DNA from: Nelumbo lutea
Taxonomy: Eukaryota; Streptophyta; Magnoliopsida; Proteales; Nelumbonaceae
NCBI GenBank assembly: GCA_022828595.1
Contig: JAKGHH010000004.1
Coordinates: forward strand, 20,902,372 to 20,966,371
Reading direction: 5' to 3'
Length of the DNA stretch: 64,000 bases
A program made the position numbers and the translations under genes. Below the pieces are notes generated by a model that did not search any database, was not told where the DNA came from, and worked only from the letters and a program-made list of their open reading frames with translations. Positions 10,343 to 23,167 of this stretch are shown in pieces. Within the stretch, counting starts at the first letter, position 1. Each line of letters begins with the position of its first letter.

Positions 10343-12489
10343 CCTGAGTGCTTCTGAAGAGGGTTCCCTTTTACAGTCTCTCTTCACAGAAGATTATGGG
10401 AAGATCCTTACCATTAGATGTCTAACACCGACGACCCAATCTCCTCAAGTGCCTAGCTAAACCAGGAAAACAATTACGTCGAAGCTTTCATGGCCGAAAC
10501 CGTCCAACTACAATTCCTGTCTGGGATGAGAAGCCAAATGCCTTATCACATCTCAAATCTCAGCTTCAACGTACGTGGAATAGGTTATTATTTGTCTAGA
10601 TGGAGGGCTTAGAGATGTATAGTTCCATTTGATTTGGTAGGTCACTTTTGTTTCTTCTTCACATGCAGACGAATTATTAAATCCAGTTTTGGACAATTAA
10701 TAATGCTTCAAATTATTCTATTGTACTATATTCTTTTAGAAAAGTTTTAGTGTTTATTAAAATATATTCAACATGAACAGGAAATGATAAAAACTCAAAC
10801 GATCAATGTATGGAAGAAACATAAAAAAGAATATAATTTCGCTTAAGGATCCCTACTGATTTGGATATGAAATGGAAGGTGCAGAGCTAAGAACAGTTAT
10901 GTTTTTTTTTTATTTTTCTAATTTTTTTCCTAAAATCTTCAAACAGGGTGAATGGTGAATTTAGCTTTAGTTTAATGGTGTATTCATTGATTACCTGTGT
11001 GGAAGCATAATTAATGCACTTCCACAAATACCAAGGCAGATTATGGAATTATGGCTAAGGGCCGATGGCAGGTTTCCATAATCAAAATAGCTGTAAAGAC
11101 ACGAAGCTATGGTTGAATAAAGAGAAATTTCTGGTGATTAAACTGGGTTAAGTTCTCTTTCAGGATGCTTCCATAGGAACAACAAGAGCTGTTGATGAGC
11201 AATAGATATGTAAAAAGGTTGATAAATTAAGTAGGTGAAGAGATTTCATCATCAATATATCACAAACCAAACTAAAAACACATCAAAACTAAACAAAGCT
11301 TAAAAAAAAAAAAAAAAACCTCTAGAGATTACATAAACAGCTTTTCTAGCTAGAAATCAATACCAATCTTGAAAGAGCTTTCCCAGTGGGTTGGTTATAG
11401 AAAAAGATGAGATCTTTTGATAATCTTTTCAATATAATGCATCTGCTTTCTTAATCATACAAGGTCGATAAAAAAATACTACTGAAAACATTTTGTCAAG
11501 CTTGTAATTATTTTGGTAAATCTTGAGGTTCCTACAAGCTAATTTGGAGAACAACATAGTAAAGATATTCAATATATGTTTGAAATCTTCAAGCTGGCCT
11601 TATTGGGACAACCTCAATTTCATGGGCCTTGGGCTTCAATGGCAGCCTTCTTAGGCTTCGGCCTGTGGACATAGACTTTTATTTCTGTGGGTGCACCTTC
11701 GTCATTTTCCCAATTGACTGACCCATATATATAAGTAAAAAATATTACACCTTCTTCAATGCTAGTCAAGGCCTTCATTGCATGACAGAAAGCAAGCTGG
11801 TAGCTTATTGATGCATGTGCCTTGATATATAAAAATGTACATGGATGCATTTGTACCCCCATGCATCTCACCTGGAAAAACATATAATCCCATATATGCA
11901 TACATGTTCACATGTATACGTGTACGTATAAGTTTTCAGGCAGTTAAAATTTGTGAAATTAGTGAAGAAATTAGTCTCTTGTTTATGAAGAAATTAGTGG
12001 AAATTTGCCAACAGCTAGGGTTCTATATATGTAGTTCCAGTTCTGTTATTGGATGTTTGTTTTGGGTTGTTTTATTGGATGACATGCATTCTCGAATAAG
12101 TAGAACCTGCATTATGTTGTACAGTATATGACAATAAAGGAAGCTACTGTGGTCAGTATTTCAATATTTTTTATGTCAGAACCTACTTTGATTGGATTGG
12201 AAAAATTGGGAACCAGTCATTTGACCGATTCTATTTAATGTCAGAACTTTTATTTTGGTTAAAAATCGTTGATTTGATCAAGAAACTACTAAATCAAGTG
12301 ATGGAACCGTTCAAATTGTCCATTAATTTTGACTATTTTTTATTTTTTATATATTTTTAAATTTTTTTTGTTATAGTGGGCCAATTTTTGTTCGAGCGTC
12401 GAACCATTCAATCCGAGAACTGGACCCTGAATGGTTCGTTATGGGATTCGGTTTTAAAAATCTTGCTATTTTCTCCATTCGGTTTCCTT
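10343..12489. other. Intergenic, no gene recognised
   Basis: AT-rich sequence. Minus frames at about 11900-11620 are open and end ...YVHRPKPKKAAIEAQGP, but I do not recognise the protein and see no splice partners. From 12150 to 12475 the words CAGTATTTCAATA and GGTTTTAAAAATCTTG resemble the ends of the hAT MITE at 4111, but the match is weak. Confidence 0.4.
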
Positions 12490-12837
12490 CGGTGTCCAAC
12501 ACAATGCAATGCAAGACAAATTAGTTTGGAAAGTGACACGTCATGGGCACTATACTGCAGCGGCAGAACCTCTGCGCATCCTGGTTTTTCAACACTTGGC
12601 GCCATTCTGGAGTCTTAAGAATGACGGTCCTAAATTACTTGTCTCCATTTGGCGGCTGATTCAAAATGCTTTACCCACCCCACCTGAAGTAAACTCAACA
12701 GAATTCTTCGTTTCTGCAGCGATATATGCCATTTGTGCGAGTCAGATACAGATGCATTTGACCATTTCCTGCACGGCCCATTTTCCAGGTTGGCGTGGTT
12801 TGATTCCTCCATTAGCTTTGGACCTCATTCATAGCTA
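12490..12837 (+). mobile_element. LINE fragment (zf-RVT domain)
   Basis: Plus frames read DKLVWKVTRHGHYT, then after frame changes LLVSIWRLIQNALPTPPEVN, then ICHLCESDTDAFDHFLHGPF followed by SRLAWFD. The CxxC...H...(C/G) spacing and the W..RL..ALPT pattern are those of the zinc-binding RT tail of plant LINEs. The fragment is short and frameshifted. Confidence 0.75.
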
Positions 12838-13153
12838 GAGCCTAGAGCGAAGTCTACCAGAATGGAATCCTATGGCTATATTTTTAGGCACATTTAATTT
12901 GGCTTGCACCAAATGCCCTCATTCATTTTCAAAGATCAAGGTTCAATCCCCCGAGATCATCATATAAACTTAAAGAGTGGCTCGTGTTGACCGGCAGTTG
13001 TATTCTAATACTATCCATAGATCATTCTTTATTTATTATCGTCAAATCAAATGAGAATAGTATAGTGACCCGGCCCCACTACATAGCCCCCATTTGGAGC
13101 CCACTACCAACTTATCAAGAGGTAGTGTAAAAATCAATTTTGATGATATCAGT

Positions 13154-14138
13154 TAGACATGTTCATGGGCCGGGTAGTCCAATGGGCCAGTCCGGCCCAG
13201 CCCGGCCCCGGGATGGGCTTAAGCATGTGTTTTAGCCTGCGGGTTTGACCTTGGGCCTAAAAGTCTGACTATTTTATAGGTTAGGCTTGGGATTTGTTAA
13301 AATAGCTCAGTCCGACCTAATTTTTCCTAAATTGCCTAACCCTAACCTTAAATACTTTTCTTTTCATTCTCCTTTCTCACTCTCACTCTCAGAAGCGGCA
13401 CTCATTTCTCCCTCTCAACTCTTAGAACTGGCGAACCTAGTTGCACCAGCGAACTCAGGCATTGGCGGCCGACGCCACCAGAGCTAATCATCTCTCTCTC
13501 TCTCTCTAGTTGGCACCGTTTTCATCTTCTTTTTTCTCATTCTCAGTTCTCTCTCTTTTTAGAACTATGTCTTTTATCTTCTCAGTTCTCTCTCCAGTCG
13601 GTGCCACCAGAACCCAGACACGCCGTTTTCATTCTACGAACTCAGGCACCGGCGGCTGGCGCCACCAGATCTAGATCGCCTCTCTCTCTCTCTAGTTGGC
13701 ACCGTTTTCATCTTCTTTCTTCTCATTCTCAATTCTCTCTCTTTTTAGAACTATGTCTTTTATCTTCTCAGTTCTCTTTCCAGTCGGTGCCACTAGAACC
13801 CAGGCACGCCGTTTTCATTCTACGAACTCAGGCATCGGCGACTGGCGCCACCAGATCTAGATCGTCTCTCTCTCTCTCTCTCTTTCTCTCTCTTTCTCGA
13901 GCGGTGAGCTCTCTTTTTCTCTCTCTCTCTTTGACCGGCACTATTGTCATCTTCTATCTTCTCACTTACTCAGTTTCTATTCTCACTCTCAGACTCTTAG
14001 GAATCGGCAAACTTAGCACAATTCTCTCAATCCTCAGAGGACACCCAAGCTCAAACTCCCAAATCGAGCTTTGGACTCGGGCCTGAAAAATTTATGTTAA
14101 TAAAGAGCAAAAGCCTGGCCAGTCCATGAACAGGTCTA
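13154..14138. mobile_element. hAT-like non-autonomous element, 985 bp
   Basis: Inverted termini TAGACATGTTCATGGGCCGG and CCAGTCCATGAACAGGTCTA bound a GGGCC-rich subterminal region. The 8-bp flanks ATATCAGT and ATGCCACT agree only at five positions, so the target duplication is decayed or the borders are slightly off. The interior carries a 186-bp tandem duplication and CT-rich tracts. It is related to the element at 15809. Confidence 0.65.
13511..13880. repeat. 186-bp tandem duplication inside the hAT-like element
   Basis: TGGCACCGTTTTCATCTTCT starts at 13511 and again at 13697. Both units run through CGCCGTTTTCATTCTACGAA to GCCACCAGATCTAGATCG and a CT run. A third, truncated unit (GCGAACTCAGGCATTGGCGG) precedes at about 13447. 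The open frames across it have no recognisable product. Confidence 0.85.
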
Positions 14139-14821
14139 ATGCCACTGCTACTAATAAATCAGGCATTCATTTTGCACGTGCTATTGCTATTCCAATAGCA
14201 GCTCAGTCTGCACTCTTTAAGACTATTCAGTTACCTTTGCTCTCCGGAATTGTAAGCCGGCTGCTCATAGTCATAGACTTGTCAAACATGCTCTGTCTTG
14301 TTTTTCACCATTTTACTGGTCTGTAGCACTAGCACCCATTTTCTGGGATCAGATTTAACTGAGTAAATGTTGGATGGATTAGCCTTCGGGCATTTGCATT
14401 TTAAAGAAAAAATAAAAGAAAATTCACTATAAAAATAGTATGGTTTTGTTAATGTACGATAAGCTACATTAGTTGCAAAGAAATCAGATCTCTTGACGGA
14501 GTTGGGAAAGTGGAAAATCATTCATCATTGAACGCAGTCCACTTATCCCTTTGTTTTATCTGTTTATGTTGTAATTACTGCATATATAGATGCATGGACG
14601 CAGTAACAGTTATTTGTTTTATCTTGACGGGGTATGGTTTTGGGCCTTTGGGGAATGGGCTACCCCCGTTGTATAGCTCCTTGAGAGAGAGAGAGAGAGA
14701 GGTGGTTTAGAAATGGAGAAACAAAATAATAAAGATATGAAGAAAAAGGGAAGATAGATTTATAAGGAACCGCTGTAATAGATTTTCTTTTCTTAGATTA
14801 CAACTGCATTAGTTATATATT

Positions 14822-15725
14822 GGATCTCCTGCCCACAAATTCTTTCTACAACCCTACAAGTAGGGCTGCAAGTCGGGCCGGGTTATAAACCTCCAACCCT
14901 AACCCTAACCCTGACTCTAACCAACCCAACCCAATCTATCCAACCCTAACCATAACTAAATTCCTTCAACCCTAACCCAACCCAATCCAAAGTCAATTTC
15001 GAGTTGGGCCCAACCCAATCTTCTTCCCATCCCTTAAAATCTTGTAGAACTTCTTATTAGATACTCAACTTTCATTACATATATTATTCCTATGTTTTAT
15101 TAGATTTGTTTGTTGATATTTTTATTGGTTCTTTAAGTACGAAGTTTAGAAAAAAAGTGTTTGAAATGACTATAATTTGTGATGACTTATAATAGATCTT
15201 TTATAGGCAACAAGCTATGGGTGGCAAACAACAGAGAAGAGATTAAGAATAAAATATTTAGACAACATAAAATATGTTATTAAGGTTTTAGTATTTCCAA
15301 TTAGGATTAAGTGAAGTGATTATCTTAAATGAAATAAATGATAGTATGTGGTAGTGACTATTCAACTATCATGCATCTAAACAAATCGATATATGATCAT
15401 ATATATAACATATATTTATATATGATATGTACTATAGAGTCGGGTTGCCCAAGAGATCAACCTTAACCCAACCCAAAATAAAGTTGGGTTCATAAGTTTC
15501 AACCCTAACCCTAACTCGAGCATCAACCAAACACAACCCAACCCAAAGACTTAGGTTTGGGTTTAGGCTAACCCGGCCCAAGTTGCAACCTTACCTACAA
15601 GTAGGACATTACTAGTATGTATTGGGAATATCTCCCTTGTTATTCATGGAGAGATGCTTTCAATACATGGGGATAGTGTCTTGTGGAGTTGTGGGCCTTG
15701 TGGCCTTGTGGGTAGGGATGGGATG
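14822..15725. repeat. Foldback repeat split by a hAT-like insertion
   Basis: The left arm at 14822-14860 (GGATCTCCTGCCCACAAATT) is separated from its core at 15616-15680 (GTATTGGGAATATCTCCC facing GGAGAGATGCTTTCAATACA) by the 733-bp element at 14861-15593. The right arm (CTTGTGGAGTTGTGGGCC, then CCTTGTGGGTAGG) pairs with the interrupted left arm. Confidence 0.7.
14861..15593. mobile_element. hAT-like non-autonomous element, 733 bp, perfect 8-bp target duplication
   Basis: CCTACAAG is present at 14853-14860 and at 15594-15601. The termini TAGGGCTGCAAGTCGGGCCG and GGCCCAAGTTGCAACCTTA form an imperfect inverted repeat. The interior has many AACCCTAACCC and CCAACCC words and no coding capacity. 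It sits in the left arm of a foldback repeat. Confidence 0.88.
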
Positions 15726-15808
15726 TGAGAAAAGTTTGTGGGTAGGACCGTAGAAGATCCATTAGTAACTTGAAACAACTTGACTATGTCTGCTTATTCT
15801 CTTTCAAT

Positions 15809-16495
15809 TAGACCTATTCATGGGCGGGGCTAGGCTTGGGCTAAGCTTTTAGTCTTCATAAACAGAATTTTGTTAGGCCTGAGCCAGAGCCTGACCTGAC
15901 AAACGGGCCTACAACATGGGCCCTAGCTCGGCCCTAATAAAAAGTCTGAAGCTTGACCTAACAAAAGAAATGACTCACCACCGGTGACTGTGTTCACCGG
16001 TGCTGAGTTTGCATCTAAGAGAGAGAGAGAGAGAGAGTCGCCGCTGCCACCGATGCTTGTGTTTACCGCCTCGCCGATGCCTGAGTTCGTGTCTAAGATT
16101 TTGAGAGAGAAGAAGTGAGAAGAGGAACGAGAGAGAGAGAGAGAACTTACACCGGTCTACCGGAGTTTACTGGTTGTGCCGGTGAATGTTCAGTAGTTCT
16201 ATGTTTGCTTGAGAGTGTGAGGTTGTGAGTCATTGTAAAAACTGAGAAGAGGTTTGGCTAACTAGCTTAGACAAGAAAGAGATGAATGAGAAGAGGGGTT
16301 AGGATATTAGGGTTTTTAGGTCTAACCTATAGGTCGGGCCAGGCCGAGCTTTTTTAACAAATCCCGAGCCCGGCCCACAACATAGTCGGGCTCGGACTTT
16401 TAGGCCCGAGGTCAAACCCACAGGCTCAAGTGTTTGTTCAAACCTATCCGGGGGCCGGGCTGGGCGTCGGGCTACCCAGTCTATGAACAAATCTA
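15809..16495. mobile_element. hAT-like non-autonomous element, 687 bp
   Basis: The termini TAGACCTATTCATGGGCGGG and GGCTACCCAGTCTATGAACA (then AATCTA) are inverted repeats. The flanking octamers CTTTCAAT and CTATGAAT match at six of eight positions, a decayed target duplication. GGCCGGGC-rich subterminal regions and internal GAGAGA tracts resemble the element at 13154. Confidence 0.72.
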
Positions 16496-17170
16496 CTATG
16501 AATGTATTAATTTTAATACCCTTAAAATTTTATCTTTTCCTTTTAATTAGAAAATAAATCAAAAAACAAACATGAGACTATTTAATTATTTTTAATATTA
16601 ATCACTGCCTAACACTCCCTTAATAGTTGTTACCCTTTTAAGTGAACAAATCGTCCAACGCACCAACCGCGCTACCCCTCAATTGATTGGGGATATTTAA
16701 ATTGACCCATAATAAACAATTTAATTAGGGCCACTCAAACAATTCAGTTTCTTAGTAATAATAATAATAATATATAATCCCTCCCCTATAGAAAATGGGC
16801 ATCTTTATAACATCCCGTTCCTCGCATGGATCTCTTCTTAATTGTTCATACATTATGTCAGTAGTTATGTCTAGACAAGATACATGATTGGAGTCTTCAA
16901 CAATGTATTGTTTTCATATTATTATAGTACCTTTTTCTTTCTCCCTCAAGTGGTACGGTTACATTTTCTTGGGACATGTTCCCATTTTCCATACTTGAAT
17001 AGAATGGTGAGAGAGATGAAAAGTAAATGGGTTGGCAGGGTGGTGGTCTCCCTTCTAATATATTTTTATTTTCTCTTTGGTGCTGGTGCTGGAGTAGCAT
17101 AGTTGATTTTAATTGTATCATCAGTTCACTATTTGTATAAGTTTGACTTGTAGATATTGATATTCATGGT
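16496..17170. other. Intergenic, AT-rich, nothing recognised
   Basis: Short open frames on both strands near 16890-17120 overlap each other and match nothing I know. Confidence 0.5.
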
Positions 17171-17546
17171 GTTTGGAAGCATGGGTGATTTTTGAACCGA
17201 TTTTTAAAATAAAACGCCCATGTATTTAAGACTTATTTTTTACAAAAAAACACCTTTATATGGGCAGTGAGCAATACTATACTGTTTGATAAGGTGATTT
17301 TCATCATCATTTTTCATATATGTATTGACAGGTAAGCACTATATAGAATACATATCAGTCAATCATTAGGGAAATGATTCACCGATGCATGAAACGTCAA
17401 ATTATCGATGGAATTCCAACTTTTAAAACATACCCAATTTTTAATAATCGACTGAACCAAACAATGAGATACATGGACGTTTTAACAAATGCCCATATAG
17501 ATTTGACATGACACCATTTTTTTTTAAAACAGCCACGGTTCCAAAC
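17171..17546. mobile_element. Probable MITE with GTTTGGAA termini
   Basis: GTTTGGAAGCATGGGTGATT at the left and AAAACAGCCACGGTTCCAAAC at the right are imperfect inverted repeats. The interior is non-coding. No target duplication could be fixed, so the superfamily is open. Confidence 0.45.
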
Positions 17547-20500
17547 CTCCCCATTGTATGAAATCGTAGGGTGTTAAATGGTCATTAAATTGTCATAAAG
17601 AAAGTATCCCACTAATGAAGATATTACATTGAAGTTTGTTTGTCGCCACCAGAGTAAAGAGCAAAGAGCAAAGAAAAGGGGTCTCCCCTGTCAGACAGGA
17701 TGAATTTTTAGGGTTTGAAAAAAAAAGCATTAAATTGTCTTTTACGGGTGCTGCTGATATTATTATATAAGTTTTACAGGGAATTGCGAAGTATCCTTGC
17801 ATTCCGAATCTTTATAATGGCAGAAGTATGCAAGAACCGACAAATTAGGTAAAAGCCCACTTGATACGTATTACCTTATACCGAGCGGTGGGCTGTTAAT
17901 TAGTGAATGAATGCTTTCAATTTATTATTTTATTTGCCACTGCGCCACTTATTTTTTAAGTTGCGTTTGGCACTAGATTATTATGTTTTTGGCTCATTTT
18001 TGGTTCCCTTAGAGCCCAATGTTAAGAAGCAAAATCCAATTCAAAAAGCGCCTAATTTTATTTTATTTAATTTTAGATAACCCAAAAACAGGCACCTGAT
18101 TGCAGAATTATAGGTTGCATCTAGTAGTACATAAGATGGATCATGGATGCTCTACCTGGGATCCATAGTTGTGGTCCATTATCATGTATATAATTCTGGG
18201 GGCCCAGCTCCTATTAGAAGTCGGTTTCATTCACTGCTCAAAGTTTGGAAGGATTATCATCATGTACGTACAGCGGTACAGGGTTGGATTTCATCACAAA
18301 TTGTAAGCGATAGAAACGCAGGATAATTGATAGGTCTTGTTATTTATCACCAGATGGCCCATGGGCCATTGGAAAATTTGGAAACGATAAAAAACCAATA
18401 GCACAAACCCTGAGACCCTACTTGTCCCATAGGCCTACACACAACAATCTCTACTCTCTACACTCTCCAGGGTGTATATGGGGTCATCCACCAATGAACC
18501 ATGAGGGGTATTAAACTTCACCAAGACAGACGTGTAATTTTTTTATTGTGTCTTTAATCTTATGAATATTTAATGGACAAAGCAAGATAAGACTTGAGAG
18601 ATTGTATATATAGTAACAAAATACACTAATGCATTTATTGCTTAGTCATGGCTACTTTTATTTTGCTTTTATTTGGGGAGGCCCATTTTTAATTGGTGGA
18701 GATCTTGAAATCCACGACTGACTGAGAGAGTTCAAACTTCTATGACTATGAGATCTCAAACCCAATAATCCAAAGATCTAGAGAGAGAGAGAGATGTTTG
18801 GGGCAATGGGAGTGGTGTGAAGCTAGATACTGTATGGTGCTCTTGTAGAATGACGTAAACCCCACTCTGGCCTCTGCACATGTTACAACTCATAGTCATT
18901 ACAAAAAAACAGGAAAGACAAACACTGCATTTACGGTTTTTGGCTCTCTTCTCTTCACATCTGTCTTTTCTTTTAACTTTTTACTTGGTTTAGCAAGTCA
19001 GTCTGAAGGCTGAAGCCACGGTAGCCACCCCCGCCAATCTTATTTTTAATAGCAGCGTTTTAACGAAGTTTCCTTTTATTTGGATTTTGGATCATTCAAC
19101 TCAAGAATGCCCGATTCATCATATTCACTATTAAATGTCCAAAATTATTCATTTTCAAATCCCTCGATCCGAGTTCTGAAACATGTGTTATTGCACACTT
19201 GTGTTTCTTTCTCTGTGTGTAATAGAGTAATAGTAAACCAGTAGTAGTATTGGTGCGAATGGGAGGGACTAAGGGAGTAGAAGAGAGAGACATCATCTGT
19301 GAATCTGAAACGATGAAAACGGCAACCTATAGCTACAGCTAGGGTCCCAGCACAAGTACACTCTCTGAGACTCTGACTCTCCTCAATCAATTTTTAATCG
19401 AATCAGGGGAGGAGTCGGGATCTGTTGGTAGCAACTCAACATTGTTGTCAAAGAAAAGGGCTAGGGGAGGAGGGGGGGTCGGTGGCAGCCCCAAAACAAG
19501 CACCCCACCCTTCCCCAGAATAGTCGATTATCATATCAAACCTCAATCTCATTTACCTATTAACTAAAAAAGACGTCTCACCAACCCAAAAAGAATTCAA
19601 GATCGACTTCAAAATAAAATCAGAGAAGATTGTGATAGGAGTGAGCTCGAGGACCATAACATGATAACAATAACAATTAATTAAAAGGAGCATATGATAT
19701 GATAGGCGTGCCCAATCCAAGACAAACCTGAAAATTATAAGCAAAACCATCCCTACATTTTCAGAACCTGTGGATCACCAAGTTAGATTGAGAGAGATTT
19801 GAGATCACTAAGTACTCGTCAGATTTTGGCAATTGTCTAATTTTGCTACCTCAACTGAAATCGCTTCCATCACTACATTATATTCAAAACATCCACCAAT
19901 TTATTTTCTCTGCCGACAAACTCGATTCCAGGTGTCCAACTTCTAATCTAAATATCTAATCCCTTTGTTTTCAAGAGCTGCACAACGAGGGTAGCCCATC
20001 CCTCAACCAAGTGCAGGCGAGATTCAATCTCAAATCTCGACTACGATCAACAAGACACCTTATTAACCCGTTGGTTGGCACATTGCAATCTAATCCCTTT
20101 CACATTCTACCTTAACACCATTCCACCCCAAGAGAAATATTCTAATGGTATGGATGGGATGTAACAATGTTTAAAGGCTTAATATAAGTTTTTTTTCTTT
20201 TCTTTTTGCAAAAAAAAAAAAAAAAGAGGAAACAGTTTTCATATTTCATTGGGCAAACATGCAATCATGTACCTACTTTTTCAAATTTGGCTCATGAAAC
20301 ATTTTTAATTCAGTTTAATCCAAACTGACTTTCAAGTTAAGGTCGAGTGCAATGAAGCTCACAAATTTAATCAAACTTACATTATCTATAATATTTTACT
20401 TTTTTGATATTTACAATTCTTAATTTTTTATTTTTTATATAAATTTGGCTCATTATCAAGCTTCAACAGAACCAAGTTCTAAATCATATGAGCATTTGAG

Positions 20501-21955
20501 TTAAGCGAATTTCAAGTTCATATTTCTAGCTCAAATTTCAAATCGAGTCCGGATCTGAATTTGAATTAAGGGGTGAGCAAATGGACAAGTTCTACTTGGA
20601 ACCAAATAGAACCAGCCTTGAGCAGACCTTATGCAATCTGTTACGGGATAGGGTCTAATTCTAAATTTTTGAAACCAACTTCCACCCAAATTAGTTTTAG
20701 GGTCTAGGAGTTTATCCTATTAGAATCATGATGAATTAGCCTTGGTGGAACCAACCTTAAAACTGAATTTGGGTTAAAATAAATGGTAAATGTTTTGAAA
20801 ATATAAAATTTTGAACACAACCACTCAAATCGCAAAATAATTTGAAGATGAACCATTGAAGCTGAAATTGAATAGCTATATATTTGACTCAAATCCACCC
20901 TTTCATCCATCCATCCAATTACACATTTACACCCATATAAAAAAAAAAAAATCACAAACACAGAGGAGGAAAATTGCCTTATAAGATCTCCAACCTTTCC
21001 AGTTTCATTATTCTATATGTAACTTGCCTTTTCACCTAATCATCCATCTAACCACATGCTTCATTAATACCATACCACATTCAACAATACGAATATGCTT
21101 TCATAATCTGAACCGTGGTTCGAGCAAACGGCTGTTGTGGTTCAGTTTTGAAGGAAAAGAAGTTAAAACCGTCGTCCAACTCTGTTTTTTTAACCATCTA
21201 ACTACTTCTGTAACCGTCGGTTGTTTCCCCTCTTCATTCATACAATACAACAAAACAACTTATTGGAATTTTGGTAGTAGGTGGTGCTTCCTTAATTCTC
21301 CATCAAAGTACTTTGGATGTAATATGACAGGACTACCCTCAACCTCAGTCGGTCTCAGTCCCCTCTTCCTTAATTCTTCTTCTCCAATCTCCATTCATCC
21401 GTTCGGCTTCGGCCTGTTGAAGGAAAATGAAACCGTCATCGTCATCCGTCATCCGTCCTCAATCACTCCAGATTCTGACAGCCCCGTTATTTTTGGGTTC
21501 TTCATTTACTCGACCGTTGTGCTCCTTCTGACACATTGCACTATTTCACTTCCATCTAACGGCGCAACCGACATCCTAACGGACATCCTTCCAGTCAATT
21601 CTCACGATATCTCTGCAAAATGTCATCTCTCCCCAACCAAACTCCAAAATGGGTCCATTCATCATCCTCAATCCGGAATTTCGGATCTTTCTTTCTCACA
21701 TCCAAATAAACCCGTAACCGACAAATATCGCGATATTTTGTCGGCGTCCGACGGTCGACGGATGACTCACCGGAGTGAGTCCCAGATCATAATTCCTGAA
21801 TCTAACGGCGTGTACTATATTTGTCTACTGTGATGTTGAGGTATTTTTCGAGTGCCACGTGTTTAAAGGTCGGAAGGTTGTGTTGTGACATATGTGGGGG
21901 CAAAAGGACCGTGTGGGTCCCAGGGCCCGACTGGAGTCTGGATATACCCAGCGAG

Positions 21956-21959
<4 letters not shown>
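17547..21959. other. Intergenic and distal upstream region of the GT106 gene
   Basis: No gene recognised. The plus frame 21024-21833 is open for 269 codons, but its composition is Ser/Ile/His-rich, it has no known domain, and it lies where promoter sequence of the following gene is expected. Repeated AACCGTCG, CTAACGG and CCGACGGTCGACGG words (21170-21800) look like non-coding, MYB-site-like sequence. Confidence 0.5.

Positions 21960-21963
<4 letters not shown>

Positions 21964-21998
<35 letters not shown>
21964..21998. repeat. (GA)n tract preceded by (GC)n
   Basis: A GCGCGCGC run passes into about 17 GA dinucleotides. GA-rich tracts of this type are common in plant core promoters and 5' leaders. 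It lies about 1.2 kb before the GT106 start codon. Confidence 0.85.
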
Positions 21999-22000
<2 letters not shown>

Positions 22001-23167
22001 GCGAGCCTGTATTTATTCGCAGTAGCATTTGACCATGGTTGGACAGAGGATACTAAAGGGAGGAGATCGGGAGAGGGGAAAGAATTAACCCTAGTTAAAA
22101 GTAAAGGGGGAGGGCAAGGGGATTATCCCATGCTGTACGACTCCTCATCTTTTTTGCGTATAGACATCACCGACGCCGAATTTATATCTGCGGCATTTCT
22201 CTCTCTGTTCTTTCTTTGACCGGCGATTTAAATCAAAGTTTCCGGTGATTCCCGCCGGGATCTGCTCGACGAAATCGAATTTACGCAACGGAGCGGTTTA
22301 TCAGATCGGCGCCGGAACTTCCCTCTATCTGATTGGAAAGGAATTCTTTGTAAAGAAGGAGATCGGGATTCGGGAGGCACTTTGTTATCTTATCTGTATA
22401 TTTGGGAGAGGTCAGGTTCGGTTAGGATTTCTTTTCTGTTGGAGATCCAAGTGAGAATTTTGGTTTTTATGGAAATGTATGAGTTATGTTTGTGATTTGA
22501 GGCACATTTTGAGAGAGGAATCATTGGGTGAGCTCTGATGTTTCTGAGCTTTGAGAGGGGACTCGGGAGAGATTTGAGTTGATAGATAGTAGGGACTTTG
22601 TCTTCTCTTTTACAGGATTGTTTCTTAGGATTTAGGTGGGGTATTGGTTGGATTAGGTTCTGATTTAATTTAGTTTTGTTCTGAATTCGTTTATCATTTT
22701 CGGGAGTAAAAAGATTCGGGGTGGATAGCGACCTTGTGGGGTTCTTGAGATTAATTATAGATAGTTGAACTATTTGTTCTAATATTTTAATGCTACATAG
22801 ATCGGAATCGAGGAAATTTTACAGTTTCAAGGCGTTTTGGGCTTGAGTTATGTTAGTGTGAAGAATCATCTCTTCCTAAAGAGAGGGCTTCATCTCTAAC
22901 TGCTAACCGTGTATTCACCAACTCAGTTGTTCCCTTTGTCTCGATTTAAGATAATTAGATCAGAAATCAAAGAGAAGGGGGCTAGTTCTATCTACAAAAA
23001 TTTCTCTCCTACTGTCCCTCAATTCCAGCTGGCCCCTCTGTCGATTACCACATTGGTGCTGTGTCGTCCGAGAATTCTTATCAGAACCCATTTTTCTGAT
23101 GGAGTGAAAGAGTTCAACTTCGACGTCTGTATGGGGGAAGATAAGAGTCGCAGGGGTCGGTATCAGG
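21999..23167 (+). promoter_or_regulatory. Probable long 5' leader/promoter of the GT106 gene, with upstream ORFs
   Basis: A TATTTAT word lies near 22010. Downstream are several upstream ATG frames, including 22245-22454 and one at 22909-23190 that overlaps the main start at 23168 in another frame. AA|GTGAGA at about 22450 is a possible leader-intron donor. If an intron runs from there to near 23160, the overlapping upstream ORF would be spliced out. The transcript start cannot be fixed from sequence alone. Confidence 0.4.

Noticed and set aside
11620..11901. 93-codon minus-strand frame ending KPKKAAIEAQGP
   Set aside because: Not recognised, no splice partners found, and the neighbouring sequence is AT-rich intergenic.
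14880..15560. CCCTAACCCTAACCC words suggesting an interstitial telomere repeat
   Set aside because: They are short, irregular and confined to the inside of a hAT-like element, mixed with CCAACCC words, so they are part of that element.
21024..21833. 269-codon open frame on the plus strand
   Set aside because: The longest unspliced open frame outside the Copia element, but with no known domain, odd composition and repeated AACGG/CCGACGG words. It lies in the upstream region of the GT106 gene.
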